Below, one piece after another: positions 1 to 7,924 of a stretch of 64,000 bases of DNA (position 1 is the first letter of the stretch; the number at the start of each line of letters is the position of its first letter). The notes under the pieces are model-generated. The model was not told where the DNA came from. It did no database searches and saw only the letters and a program-made list of their open reading frames with translations. Source of the stretch: Cupriavidus lacunae (GTDB taxonomy: Bacteria; Pseudomonadota; Gammaproteobacteria; Burkholderiales; Burkholderiaceae); the NCBI RefSeq assembly GCF_003353055.1, contig NZ_QKWJ01000001.1, positions 126,235-190,234 on the forward strand, written 5' to 3'. The translations under genes and the position numbers were made by a program.

Positions 1-278
1 CGACCGGGGAGTCGGTCACCCAGAGCGGCATCGGCGAACGCCCGCATGTAGCCACCGGCCACCTACTGCCCCCGGGGGCCAGCGTGTTCGTGACCGCTGC
101 CCAATTGCCCGCCGCACCGCCGCAGCCGGGCCGCACCGCGCGCCAGGCATACGCGTTGTCGCTCTGGGCTGTCGATGGCAACAAGGTTGCACGGCTATCG
201 CAAACCCTGGCCAGCCGGCGCGTCGGGCGCCTGCGCTGGCGCGAGATCGTGGGCCCGGCGCGAGAGGACCTGCCATGA
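1..278 (+). CDS. C-terminal end of a pilus-associated protein, possibly PilY1 (5' end outside window)
   Basis: An open frame enters from the left edge in the third frame and ends at a TGA (276-278). The 91 visible residues have no prepilin-type N-terminus, but they close with a GRLRWREIV segment that resembles the end of PilY1/PilC pilus-tip proteins. The stop overlaps the start of the downstream pilin gene by 4 bp, so the two are translationally coupled. In known minor-pilin operons pilY1 directly precedes pilE, which is the main reason for the PilY1 suggestion. It could instead be another minor-pilin operon protein. The reading frame is secure; the family is an inference. Confidence 0.5.
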   Translation, partial: TGESVTQSGIGERPHVATGHLLPPGASVFVTAAQLPAAPPQPGRTARQAYALSLWAVDGNKVARLSQTLASRRVGRLRWREIVGPAREDLP

Positions 279-733
279 CCGCCGCGACATCACCATCCCG
301 GCACGATTGCGCGTTCAGCCTGGTCGAGCTTGCGGCGGCGCTGGCCGTGCTGGCCATCCTCGCGGCCATCGCCTTGCCCGCGTGGCACGGCCACCTGATG
401 CGGGGCTGGCGGGCGCAGGCCCATACCGCGCTGACCGAGGCAATGCTGCAACTGGAGCGGCACGCCGTCGGCACCATGACGTTCGCCGCCGAACCCGGTG
501 CCGACGTGGCAGCCGGCGACTGGCCCCTGCGGGTGCCGGCCAGCGGCACCGTGCGCCATCTGGTGACCGCCGGCGCATGCCCGCAGGCCACGCTGGATGC
601 CTGCGTCGAGCTACGCGCCGTCCCGCAACTGCCCGACCCCGAGTGCGGGGTACTGATCCTGCGCAGCACCGGCCAGTGGCTGGCGCTGCCTGAAGGGGAA
701 GCCGTGCCGCGGCGGCTTCCGGCCCATTGCTGA
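275..733 (+). CDS. type IV pilin-like minor pilin (PilE type)
   Basis: This is a 152-residue prepilin-like protein of the type IV pilus. A short hydrophilic leader (residues 1-13) is followed by the class III signal motif FSLVE and a continuous hydrophobic helix (about 14-36). Glu18 is the conserved +5 residue of the mature pilin. Position -1, before the predicted PilD cleavage site, is Ala13 rather than the usual glycine. Three or four cysteines in the C-terminal half could form the usual pilin disulfide. The start codon overlaps the preceding stop, and a FimT-like gene begins 7 bp downstream, so the genes form one minor-pilin operon. The product is probably exported and incorporated at low level into the pilus or its tip. 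Confidence 0.8.
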   Translation: MTAATSPSRHDCAFSLVELAAALAVLAILAAIALPAWHGHLMRGWRAQAHTALTEAMLQLERHAVGTMTFAAEPGADVAAGDWPLRVPASGTVRHLVTAGACPQATLDACVELRAVPQLPDPECGVLILRSTGQWLALPEGEAVPRRLPAHC

Positions 734-740
734 AGCCGCG

Positions 741-1286
741 ATGACCCTCAGCAAGCGCCGCCGCCACGGCCTGACCCTGGCCGAACTGCTCGCCGGCCTG
801 GCCATCCTGGCCCTGCTGGCGGCGGCAGCCTATCCAGTATTCAGCAGCCTGCTCGCGCGCCAGCAGGTCACGCTGGCGGCCGACCGGCTGGCGGCGTCGC
901 TGGCGCTGGCGCGGGCCACCGCACTGGCGCGCCGCATCGAGGTGACGCTGCAGCCGCTGCCGGGCGAGGCGACGCTGGGCCCCGGCTGGCAGCTGGTCGC
1001 CGCCAGCGGCGACCCGGACCGCCGCGCGGTGCTGTCCGTTGTCGAGCCCGGCATGCCCTGCCTCTCGGTATCACTGCGCCAAACCGCCCGCGGCATCAAT
1101 GTGCTGAAATTCCTGCCTGTGGGATACTCTCGATCTGAGCAGGGTGGTTTCCAGGCCGCCACTTTCACGCTCGGCTGCCGTGGCGAGCAGCGGCAAGTCA
1201 GGCTGGGCGCGCAGGGACGTATCCGACTCTGCACACCCGGCCGCGACGCTGACTGCGAGGCGACGGAGTCCTCCGGACCGCCATGA
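741..1286 (+). CDS. FimT/GspH-family pseudopilin
   Basis: The 181-residue product starts with a basic leader (residues 1-10 ending RRRHG) followed by LTLAE and a hydrophobic helix to about residue 33. This is a canonical prepilin peptidase site with Gly10 at -1 and Glu15 at +5. The C-terminal part (about 130-170, with GCRGEQRQVRLGAQGRIRLC) fits the GspH/FimT beta-rich domain. It is the last gene of the minor-pilin operon. Its end overlaps by 4 bp an in-frame ATG of the ribD frame, but ribD probably starts further down. The expected role is assembly or initiation of type IV pili. Confidence 0.8.
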   Translation: MTLSKRRRHGLTLAELLAGLAILALLAAAAYPVFSSLLARQQVTLAADRLAASLALARATALARRIEVTLQPLPGEATLGPGWQLVAASGDPDRRAVLSVVEPGMPCLSVSLRQTARGINVLKFLPVGYSRSEQGGFQAATFTLGCRGEQRQVRLGAQGRIRLCTPGRDADCEATESSGPP

Positions 1287-1339
1287 TCCCGGCAGCCCTG
1301 TCTTCCCAATCGCTGTGCCAAGGCAAACCTGACCGCCGA

Positions 1340-2455
1340 ATGTTTTCCGATACCGACCACGCCGCCATGCAACAGGCTCTCACGCTCGCCGCGCGGGGCA
1401 TGTTCAACACCACGCCCAACCCACGCGTCGGCTGCGTGCTCGTCAAGGGTGGCCAGGTCATCGGGCAGGGATTCACCCAGCCGGCGGGGCAGGACCATGC
1501 CGAGATCCAGGCCATGAAAGACGCGCTGTCGCGCGGGCTGGATCCGGCCGGCGCCACCGCCTACGTCACGCTGGAGCCGTGCAGCCATTTCGGGCGCACG
1601 CCGCCCTGTGCCGATGCCCTGGTGCGCGCGGGCGTGGCACGCGTGGTGGCGGCGATGGAAGACCCCAACCCGTCGGTATCCGGGCGCGGCCTGCAGCGGC
1701 TGCGCGATGCCGGCATCGACGTGCGCTGCGGCCTGCTCGAAAAGGAAGCGCGCGACCTGAATATCGGCTTTGTCTCGCGCATGACGCGCGGACTGCCGTG
1801 GGTGCGCGTCAAGGTGGCGGCGTCGATGGACGGCGGCACCGCGCTGCATGACGGCACCAGCCAGTGGATCACCGGCCAGGCCGCGCGCGACGATGGCCAC
1901 GCCTGGCGCGCCCGCGCGTGCGCCATCCTGACCGGCATCGGCACCGTGCGCGACGACAACCCCGCGCTGACGGTGCGGGCCATCGACACGCCGCGCCAGC
2001 CGCAGCGGGTGCTGGTCGATTCACGGCTGGAAGTGCCGCTGGACGCGCAGATCCTGACGCCGGACAACGGGGAGTTCGCCAAGCCGGTGCTGGTGTTCTG
2101 CGCGGTGGAGGACCGACAGCGCCAGCGCGCACTGGAAGGCCGTGGCGCCGAGGTCGTGGTTCTGCCCAACCCGCACGGCAAGGTCGAATTGCGCCGCATG
2201 CTGGAGGAACTCGGCCGGCGCGGCATCAATGAGCTGCACGTCGAGGCCGGCTTCAAGCTCAACGGTTCGCTGGTGCGCGAGCGCTGCGCCGACGAGCTGC
2301 TGATCTACCTGGCGCCCAAGCTGCTGGGCGATGCCCAGGGCATGTTCAACCTGCCGCCGCTGGCGCGGCTGCAGGACGCCGAGCAGTTCCGCTGGCATGA
2401 GGTCCGTCAGATCGGCGACGACCTGCGGCTGATTGCCCGGCGCAACGACGCGTAG
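1340..2455 (+). CDS. ribD: bifunctional riboflavin biosynthesis deaminase/reductase RibD
   Basis: RibD deaminates the pyrimidine intermediate made from GTP and then reduces its ribosyl side chain, in the cytoplasm. The N-terminal deaminase domain (about residues 1-145) shows the zinc site HAE (His53, Glu55) with Cys81 and Cys90 of the PCSHFGRTPPC motif. The C-terminal half is the NADPH-dependent RibD reductase domain (GTVRDDNPALTVR; HVEAG). An in-frame ATG at 1283 would add 19 residues with no family similarity. The start at 1340 (371 residues) matches the usual length and begins right before the conserved MQQAL...NPRVGCV block. ribE follows 60 bp downstream, consistent with co-transcription. 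Confidence 0.95.
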   Translation: MFSDTDHAAMQQALTLAARGMFNTTPNPRVGCVLVKGGQVIGQGFTQPAGQDHAEIQAMKDALSRGLDPAGATAYVTLEPCSHFGRTPPCADALVRAGVARVVAAMEDPNPSVSGRGLQRLRDAGIDVRCGLLEKEARDLNIGFVSRMTRGLPWVRVKVAASMDGGTALHDGTSQWITGQAARDDGHAWRARACAILTGIGTVRDDNPALTVRAIDTPRQPQRVLVDSRLEVPLDAQILTPDNGEFAKPVLVFCAVEDRQRQRALEGRGAEVVVLPNPHGKVELRRMLEELGRRGINELHVEAGFKLNGSLVRERCADELLIYLAPKLLGDAQGMFNLPPLARLQDAEQFRWHEVRQIGDDLRLIARRNDA

Positions 2456-2515
2456 TGCAACACACCACGGCACCGCGCATCAAGATTCCCAATACCCATA
2501 GCAGAAGACACCACC

Positions 2516-3136
2516 ATGTTTACAGGCATTGTCGCGGCGGTCGGCCGCATTGATTCCGTTACCCCGCTGGGCGCCGCCGATGCCGGGGTGCGCTTGCATA
2601 TCGCCGCGGGCGGCCTGGACCTGTCGGACGTCATCATCGGCGACAGCATTGCCATCCAGGGCGCCTGCATGACCGTGATCGCCATGGGCCCTGACGCGTT
2701 CGACGTCGAGGTCTCGCGCGAATCGCTGGACAAGACCGTGGGCCTGGACGGCGCCGGCCGCGTCAACCTGGAAAAGGCGCTGCGCCTGGCCGACCGCCTG
2801 GGCGGCCACCTGGTGTCCGGGCACGTCGACGGCCTGGGCGAAGTGGTGCACTTCGCGCCGGTGGGCGAATCGCATGAACTGCGCATCCGCGCCCCGCGCG
2901 ACCTGGCACGCTACCTGGCCTACAAGGGCTCGGTGGTGGTCAATGGCGTGTCGCTGACCGTCAACCGTGTCAATGACGAAGCCGACGGCTGCGTGTTCTC
3001 CATCAACCTGATCCCGCACACGGTGGAAGTCACCACGCTGCAGGAACTCAAGCCGGGCGCGCGCGTGAACCTGGAGATCGACCTGATCGCGCGGTACGTG
3101 GAGCGGATGCTGTCGACCGCACAGGTTCCCGCCTGA
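2516..3136 (+). CDS. ribE: riboflavin synthase alpha chain
   Basis: The product is 206 residues and begins MFTGIV, the invariant start of riboflavin synthase. It has two homologous lumazine-binding beta-barrel repeats, the second from about residue 97 (GHLVSGHVDGLGE). The enzyme dismutates two 6,7-dimethyl-8-ribityllumazine molecules into riboflavin and the pyrimidine precursor. The length is typical. A purine-rich AGAAG lies upstream of the ATG. It follows ribD closely and belongs to the first half of a split riboflavin locus whose other half (ribB, ribH) is 3 kb downstream. No FMN riboswitch is visible in front of it. Confidence 0.95.
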   Translation: MFTGIVAAVGRIDSVTPLGAADAGVRLHIAAGGLDLSDVIIGDSIAIQGACMTVIAMGPDAFDVEVSRESLDKTVGLDGAGRVNLEKALRLADRLGGHLVSGHVDGLGEVVHFAPVGESHELRIRAPRDLARYLAYKGSVVVNGVSLTVNRVNDEADGCVFSINLIPHTVEVTTLQELKPGARVNLEIDLIARYVERMLSTAQVPA

Positions 3137-3149
3137 TCAACGCAACAAT

Positions 3150-3173
3150 GGGGCGGCTACCACGGCGCCGCCC
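3150..3173 (+). terminator. possible stem-loop terminator between convergent ribE and a small gene
   Basis: A 7-bp G+C stem (GGGCGGC / GCCGCCC) encloses a 9-nt loop just after the ribE stop and before the convergent small gene. No strong U-tract follows on either strand, so termination is only plausible. Confidence 0.35.
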
Positions 3174-3191
3174 TTGTCCACTACTTGCCCG

Positions 3192-3434
3192 CTACTTGCC
3201 CTCGTCGGGCACGTTGTAGGCCTCGCGCAGCTTGTCGGTGAAGGGGCGCAGCGCTTCCACGCAGGCGGCGCTGTTGCCGCCCTCCATGGTCGACAGGCTC
3301 CAGTTGCAGCCGCCGGCGTCCGGCGCGTGCCACACGATGTCGCCAAAGCAGGCACCCTCGCACGCGGGCACTTTCGCTTGCTCGGCCCGTACCATGGCTC
3401 GCAGTTCGGCCTTGTTCTTGATCTGCCTCGACAT
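3192..3434 (-). CDS. small cysteine-containing protein of unknown function
   Basis: The protein is 80 residues with a Lys/Glu-rich N-terminal helix, four cysteines (Cys25, Cys29 in a CEGAC motif, Cys43, Cys58) and no signal peptide or membrane segment. I do not recognise the family. The cysteine spacing would allow metal binding or disulfides, but nothing proves it. The start at 3434 was chosen because a GGGAGA ribosome-binding site lies just upstream; a longer frame back to 3539 has no such site. It is convergent with ribE and stands alone on its strand. Confidence 0.65.
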   Translation of the reverse strand: MSRQIKNKAELRAMVRAEQAKVPACEGACFGDIVWHAPDAGGCNWSLSTMEGGNSAACVEALRPFTDKLREAYNVPDEGK

Positions 3435-3942
3435 GCTGGTCTCCCTTAGTTTGACAAAGCCTGCGGGCGCGAACGGGCTGGCGCCCTGATTTGAAGTCCG
3501 GACCGCCGTCTGCGCGGCGGTATCCACGGGGCGTGGCATGCCCTTTTGCCTGAGCTTACGCTGTCACGCCACTTCTGTGGCGATTTACTTCCTGTGCTCC
3601 CGGCACCGGCGGCCGGCGCGCAGCTGTGGCAAGTGCGCCGCACGGGGTCCCGCGGGCCTCAGTTGTAAGTGAACTAGGCTGCGCGGGGCCCGCCACCTAG
3701 AATAGTTAAGCAGCGCCTTCGTGGCATGTCCGCTCACAGGCGCTCGCCACTCGTTTCCGGGCTCCCCCTCCCTCGACAACGGTCTTAGGACTGGTGACTC
3801 CTGAAGTCACTCACGGGGACCACCGGGACCTTCATGTACCCCTGCCCCGCCGCGCCGCGCGCTCGTCCGCGAGCTGGCGCTCCCGCCCTTGCTTTCGATT
3901 ACCGGCCTGGCCGCTGCCTGGTCCTTCATGAAGGAAACCACC
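3435..3942. other. gene-poor stretch with small hairpins
   Basis: About 500 bp with no convincing protein gene. It holds two clean stem-loops. One (3567-3582, stem CGCCAC/GTGGCG, loop TTCT) is followed by ATTTACTT on the plus strand and could be a weak terminator. The other is at 3794-3810 (stem GTGACT/AGTCAC, loop CCTGA). A TAGAAT hexamer (3698-3703) resembles a -10 box but has no matching -35. It could be an untranslated leader for the downstream small genes. I could not match it to a known riboswitch. Confidence 0.4.
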
Positions 3943-4224
3943 GTGCCTGATCCCGCCCCCAGAATCCTGTATCAGCGCCTTCCGGCGATGCGCCTGCTGC
4001 GCGACCGGCATCCCGCCGCATCGGTGCGGGCGCGCCTGGGCTTTGTGCGCCTGGCACCGACCCACCTGCACCGTGCCGCCACGCTGCTGATCGACTGGGA
4101 CCTGGCGGCGGGCGACGGATGGCCGCGGCTGCAGCCGCCGTCTTCACCCCTGCCAAAGACATTCCGGCGTCCCGGCGTCCGGCGTTACGCTGGCTTTCCC
4201 TGGTCCAGCGGCAAATGGACCTGA
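3943..4224 (+). CDS. possible small hypothetical protein, GTG start
   Basis: A frame of 93 residues starts with GTG at 3943. It is preceded at ideal distance by AAGGAA (3931-3936), which is the main support. The sequence is Arg/Pro-rich and has no recognisable domain, signal peptide or membrane helix. It is followed 19 bp later by a more convincing gene. It could equally be an untranslated leader that happens to be open, so I give it low weight. Confidence 0.3.
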   Translation: MPDPAPRILYQRLPAMRLLRDRHPAASVRARLGFVRLAPTHLHRAATLLIDWDLAAGDGWPRLQPPSSPLPKTFRRPGVRRYAGFPWSSGKWT

Positions 4225-4243
4225 CACGAAGCGAGGCTTGACC

Positions 4244-4831
4244 ATGCGCACCCTTCTGTATTTCCGGCTGGACAACATTGCCGCGGCAAGGCGGGCGCAG
4301 GCGCAGCTTGGCGAACTGGCTGCAACCGCCGCACGCATTGACGGCCCATGGTTCTTCCAGCGCGACGCCCTGCCGGCCGAAGGCCTGCCCGCGCCCAAGT
4401 CGGCGCAGACCACCTATCTCAATGAAGTCGCCGTGGCCGGTCTGGCCGCGGGTGCGCTGCTGATGGCCTGGATCGTATTCCGCTACGGCACGCCGGCCAG
4501 CGCGCCTGCGGGCTTCCTGGCCTACCTTGGCGGCATGGCGCTTGGCGCCATGATCGGCTGGTGCCTTGGCGGCGCGCTTGGTGCCAGGATCTTGCGCGCC
4601 GGCCTGAGGCGGCAGAAGCGGCAAATGGCGGCAGGCCAGCTGGTAATGGTCTGCGCGTGCAACGCGCAGTCAAAGGGGCGGCTCTGCGAGATCGCCCAGG
4701 ATGCCGGCGCCGCCGGCATCGACCCACAGGATGGCCGGCTGCCCCTGCGCGGCTGGCTGGCAGACCGCCACTGGCCCACATGGCTTCCAGGCCATGGCCA
4801 GCGCGCTATCCCACACAGGAAACAAGCATGA
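4244..4831 (+). CDS. hypothetical protein with two predicted membrane helices
   Basis: The protein is 195 residues. It has an N-terminal soluble part (MRTLLYFRLD, with an ACT/ferredoxin-like look), two hydrophobic glycine-rich helices at about residues 61-80 and 89-115, and a C-terminal soluble tail. This layout is reminiscent of small inner-membrane proteins with a glycine-zipper segment, but I cannot assign a family. GAGG seven bases before the ATG at 4244 supports that start over an in-frame TTG at 4238. The stop overlaps the next start by 4 bp, so the two genes are coupled. It sits in the block that separates the two halves of the riboflavin locus. Confidence 0.65.
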   Translation: MRTLLYFRLDNIAAARRAQAQLGELAATAARIDGPWFFQRDALPAEGLPAPKSAQTTYLNEVAVAGLAAGALLMAWIVFRYGTPASAPAGFLAYLGGMALGAMIGWCLGGALGARILRAGLRRQKRQMAAGQLVMVCACNAQSKGRLCEIAQDAGAAGIDPQDGRLPLRGWLADRHWPTWLPGHGQRAIPHRKQA

Positions 4832-5073
4832 GTGAGAGTTTTTTCTATCAGCATTGCCACGTCGTCGTGACGCTGGCCGAGGTCACCTTCGGCAAGTGGG
4901 AATGGTCGTATGCGCTGGACGCGCACGCCAGGTTCACGAAACCCAACGCCGGCTTCCTCACGCGCGAACTCGCGCTGGCCGACGCGAGCCGCGCGGCCAG
5001 GTCACGCATCGCCAGGACAATGCGCCTGCGTACCGCGGCGCCTGACGCCACGCCGCTAGCGATCGCCGCATAG
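4828..5073 (+). CDS. small hypothetical protein coupled to the upstream membrane protein
   Basis: The protein is 81 residues and starts at an ATG that overlaps the preceding stop by 4 bp, with AGGA seven bases upstream. It begins MSESFFYQHCHVVVTLAEV and ends in an Ala/Arg-rich helix. There is no signal peptide or recognisable domain. It converges with the hydrolase gene on the other strand, whose stop lies 3 bp away. The overlap and ribosome-binding site make it a likely real gene; function is unknown. Confidence 0.55.
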   Translation: MSESFFYQHCHVVVTLAEVTFGKWEWSYALDAHARFTKPNAGFLTRELALADASRAARSRIARTMRLRTAAPDATPLAIAA

Positions 5074-5076
5074 GCG

Positions 5077-5916
5077 TCACTCGTCGTTCTGGTCCGCCCC
5101 CACTGCCTGCTGGACATTGCGCGACAGCATCCAGTCCGATATCGCCAGCATCACGGCCCGCTCCCGGCCAACGAAGCCATGCGCTGAAAATGCCTCGCAA
5201 GGCTCGCCCCGCGCGCCTTTCGTGCCGTGCACCGTGACCAGCGGCAGGCTGCCCTTGCGCGCCACGATGCTGCGGTACTGTGTCAGCGGGCAGGGATCGT
5301 CCTGGTGGTGGACAAAGAGCTGATCGGTCTTGACCGCCGCCCAGTTGAAATCCCGCATCGGCAATCCATGGGACAAGCCCTTGCCGACGCGCGGGTCGGT
5401 AAAGGTGGCAGTGTGCACCGCGCCGTCAATGCGACCGGCAAGCTTCAGCGCAAGGAAGGCACTGGATACCGTGCCATAGCTCGTGCCCACCAGATAGATC
5501 TTGCTGACCCCCAGGTCGGCCTTCAGCTTGTCGATGGCCGCGCCGATGTCCTGGGCGTACTGGTCCGAGGTGCGGTATGCATCGTCGCAGTGTTCCCAAC
5601 GCGCGGTCGGGCAATCGACCATCACCGTCAGCACCTTGTCGCTGACCAGGTGCCGGCGTGCACGCACCAGGAAATTGCCGCGTAGCTGGTAGCCTGGCGC
5701 GCCGCCGGCCGCAACCTGGACCTTGAGCACGCCCGGATAGCCAGGAAACAACAATGCCGCAACCTGCGGCTGGCTGCCGGGCAGCTTGCTGACCACCAGG
5801 TTCAGGTCGGAGCCAGCGCCAAGCGGCACCGTGACAAGGCGCTCTTCCAGGCCCGCATCCTGGGCAATGGCCATGAGGCTGACGCAAGCCAGCCATAACG
5901 CCATCAGGACTTTCAT
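5077..5916 (-). CDS. exported alpha/beta-hydrolase
   Basis: The 279-residue protein has an N-terminal signal peptide (about residues 1-19, ending AIAQ) and an alpha/beta-hydrolase fold. The nucleophile elbow is G-T-S-Y-G with Ser146. A likely oxyanion region lies near PGYPG (about 58-62), and a candidate catalytic histidine near the C-terminus is in the segment FSAHGFVG. Several cysteines suggest disulfides in the periplasm. The start follows GGAGA at a good distance. The substrate cannot be told from sequence. It is divergently oriented from the ribB gene, so the two share the 5917-6241 promoter region. Confidence 0.75.
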   Translation of the reverse strand: MKVLMALWLACVSLMAIAQDAGLEERLVTVPLGAGSDLNLVVSKLPGSQPQVAALLFPGYPGVLKVQVAAGGAPGYQLRGNFLVRARRHLVSDKVLTVMVDCPTARWEHCDDAYRTSDQYAQDIGAAIDKLKADLGVSKIYLVGTSYGTVSSAFLALKLAGRIDGAVHTATFTDPRVGKGLSHGLPMRDFNWAAVKTDQLFVHHQDDPCPLTQYRSIVARKGSLPLVTVHGTKGARGEPCEAFSAHGFVGRERAVMLAISDWMLSRNVQQAVGADQNDE

Positions 5917-6005
5917 CGTCTGTCTCCGCCGTTTGGTTTTCGGGTCACATTGCGCGTGACCAATATAGCCAGTTGCCGGCCCGGGCGCCTTCCTCCATCC
6001 GGCGG

Positions 6006-6030
6006 GGGCTGCCCCGCCTCGGGGCAGCCC
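6006..6030. other. strong hairpin in the divergent region before ribB
   Basis: An 11-bp perfect stem (GGGCTGCCCCG pairing with CGGGGCAGCCC) has a 3-nt loop. It lies between the leftward hydrolase gene and the rightward ribB promoter, so it is not downstream of any gene and has no U-tract. It may be a regulator site or a structural element. Confidence 0.5.
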
Positions 6031-6089
6031 GGGCAAAATCCGCCGTCGCCGCCCTCCCGCCTTGCCTGCCTTGGCGTACAATACTCGGC

Positions 6090-6118
6090 TTGACTGGGCG
6101 ACCTGCCGGGCGTATATG
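6090..6118 (+). promoter_or_regulatory. sigma70-type promoter for the ribB-ribH-nusB operon
   Basis: TTGACT (6090-6095) and TATATG (6113-6118) are separated by exactly 17 bp. Transcription would start near 6125, giving a leader of about 115 nt before the ribB ATG at 6242. The leader shows none of the conserved FMN-riboswitch blocks. Confidence 0.6.
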
Positions 6119-6241
6119 GCCTGGCAGGCCCGGCCCGACGCCCCGCCTCAGTCCGGCCGCTTTCAACCGCGGCCATGGTTCCTGCCCCAGCTATTCGCCG
6201 GTTTTTCGCTCGATTCGCCCCAACTTGCCGTTCTGCACGCC

Positions 6242-7351
6242 ATGACAATCGCCCGCACCGAAGACATCATTGCCGACATCCGCGCCGGCCGCATGGTCAT
6301 CCTCGTCGATGAGGAAGACCGCGAGAATGAGGGCGACCTGGTGCTGGCTGCCGATTTCGTCACCCCGGAAGCGATCAACTTCATGGCCAAGCACGGCCGC
6401 GGGCTGATCTGCCTGACGCTGACCGCCGAACGCTGCCGTCAGCTGGACCTGCATCCGATGGTGAGCCGCAACGGCACCCAGCACGGCACCAACTTCACCG
6501 TGTCGATCGAGGCCGCCGAGGGCGTGACCACCGGCATTTCCGCGGCCGACCGCGCCCGCACCGTGCAGGCTGCCGTCGCCCGCGACGCCAGGCCGGCCGA
6601 CCTGGTCCAGCCTGGCCATATCTTCCCGCTGACGGCCCAGCCCGGCGGCGTGCTGATCCGCGCCGGCCATACCGAGGCCGGCTGCGACCTGGGCACCCTG
6701 GCGGGCCTGACGCCGGCGGCCGTGATCTGCGAGATCATGAAGGACGACGGCACCATGGCGCGCCTGCCGGACCTGATTGAGTTCGCACAGGAACATAACC
6801 TGAAGATCGGCACCATTGCCGACCTGATCCACTACCGCAGCCGCACCGAGAGCATTATCGAGCACGTGGGCGAGCGCGCCATGCAGACCCCCTACGGCAC
6901 CTTCCGCAGCATCGCCTACCGCGACAAGCCCACCGGCCAGGCCCACCTGGCGCTGGTCAAGGGTTCGCCCGCGCCGGACCAGGAAACGCTGGTGCGCGTG
7001 CACGAGCCCTTCTCGGTGCTGGACCTGCTGGAAGTGAAGCGTACGACGCATTCGTGGAGCATCCCGGCTGCGCTGGAAGCCATCGCCGGCGCCGACTGCG
7101 GCGTGGTGGTGCTGCTGAACTGCGGCGACTCTGCCGACCAGCTGTTCACGCAGTTCAGCGCGCTGGACGCGCCGCAGTCGCGCCCGCGCCGCAAGCCCGA
7201 CCTGCGCACCTATGGCATGGGCGCGCAGATCCTGAAAGACGTAGGCGTGGGCAAGATGCGCGTGCTGGCGTCGCCGCAGCGCATGCCCAGCATGACCGGT
7301 TACGATCTGGAAGTCACCGGCTACCAACCCATGAACGGCGCGGCCGACTAA
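6242..7351 (+). CDS. ribB: 3,4-dihydroxy-2-butanone-4-phosphate synthase fused to a RibA-like domain
   Basis: The N-terminal domain (about residues 1-200) is a typical RibB with the acidic substrate loop [10 protein letters not shown] (23-32) and the GHTEAGCDL motif. It makes 3,4-dihydroxy-2-butanone 4-phosphate from ribulose 5-phosphate. The C-terminal domain (about 205-369) is laid out like GTP cyclohydrolase II but lacks the zinc-binding cysteine cluster and the RQEGRGIGL-type loop, so GTP cyclohydrolase activity is unlikely. Such ribBX-type fusions are known in proteobacteria. The frame is open upstream to 6062, but the start at 6242 coincides with the first conserved residues ([16 protein letters not shown]). 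ribH follows after 72 bp. Confidence 0.93.
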   Translation: MTIARTEDIIADIRAGRMVILVDEEDRENEGDLVLAADFVTPEAINFMAKHGRGLICLTLTAERCRQLDLHPMVSRNGTQHGTNFTVSIEAAEGVTTGISAADRARTVQAAVARDARPADLVQPGHIFPLTAQPGGVLIRAGHTEAGCDLGTLAGLTPAAVICEIMKDDGTMARLPDLIEFAQEHNLKIGTIADLIHYRSRTESIIEHVGERAMQTPYGTFRSIAYRDKPTGQAHLALVKGSPAPDQETLVRVHEPFSVLDLLEVKRTTHSWSIPAALEAIAGADCGVVVLLNCGDSADQLFTQFSALDAPQSRPRRKPDLRTYGMGAQILKDVGVGKMRVLASPQRMPSMTGYDLEVTGYQPMNGAAD

Positions 7352-7423
7352 GCCTGCGCCACCCGAACACCCCGGCAGCGCGCAGCGGCGCCGCTGCCGC
7401 CCCGAAAACTGGAGAACTGAACA

Positions 7424-7924
7424 ATGGATCACGGCTTCTACCCCAGCAACCTCGACGGTGAAGGCCTGCGTATCGGCATCGTGCAGGCCCGCTTCAACGA
7501 GCCGGTCTGCGCCGAACTGCTCGAAGCCTGCGTGGCCGAGCTGGAAAAGCTTGGTGTCGAGGGCGAAGACACCCTGGTGGTGACCGTCCCCGGTGCACTG
7601 GAAATCCCGCTGGCGCTGCAGAAGATGTGTGAAAGCGGCCAGTTCGACGCCCTGGTCGCCCTGGGCGCCGTGGTGCGCGGCGAGACCTACCACTTCGAGC
7701 TGGTCTCGAACGAGTCGGGCGCCGGCATCACCCGCGTTGGCCTGGACTTCAACGTGCCCATCGCCAACGGCATCCTGACCGTCGACACCGACGAGCAGGC
7801 CCACGCCCGCACTCGCGAGAAGGGCCGCGACTGCGCCCGCGCCGCGGTAGAGATGGCCAACCTGGTGGTTGCGCTCGATTCGCTGCGCGGCCAGGAAGAC
7901 GAGGACGAGGACGACGATGAGTGA
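7424..7924 (+). CDS. ribH: 6,7-dimethyl-8-ribityllumazine synthase
   Basis: This 166-residue protein is lumazine synthase, which condenses the RibB product with 5-amino-6-ribitylaminouracil. Family motifs are plain: IVQARFNE near the N-terminus, [11 protein letters not shown], and [14 protein letters not shown] with the catalytic histidine. The protein ends in an unusually acidic tail (EDEDEDDDE) beyond the conserved core. The last codons overlap the nusB start by 8 bp, and the purine-rich codons of this tail supply the nusB ribosome-binding site. Confidence 0.95.
   Translation: MDHGFYPSNLDGEGLRIGIVQARFNEPVCAELLEACVAELEKLGVEGEDTLVVTVPGALEIPLALQKMCESGQFDALVALGAVVRGETYHFELVSNESGAGITRVGLDFNVPIANGILTVDTDEQAHARTREKGRDCARAAVEMANLVVALDSLRGQEDEDEDDDE

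Noticed and set aside
1283-1339. Upstream ATG for ribD overlapping the pseudopilin stop
   Set aside because: The added 19 residues have no counterpart in RibD proteins, and the start at 1340 gives the normal length.
6119-6241. Possible FMN riboswitch in front of ribB
   Set aside because: None of the conserved RFN blocks can be found here or before ribD and ribE.
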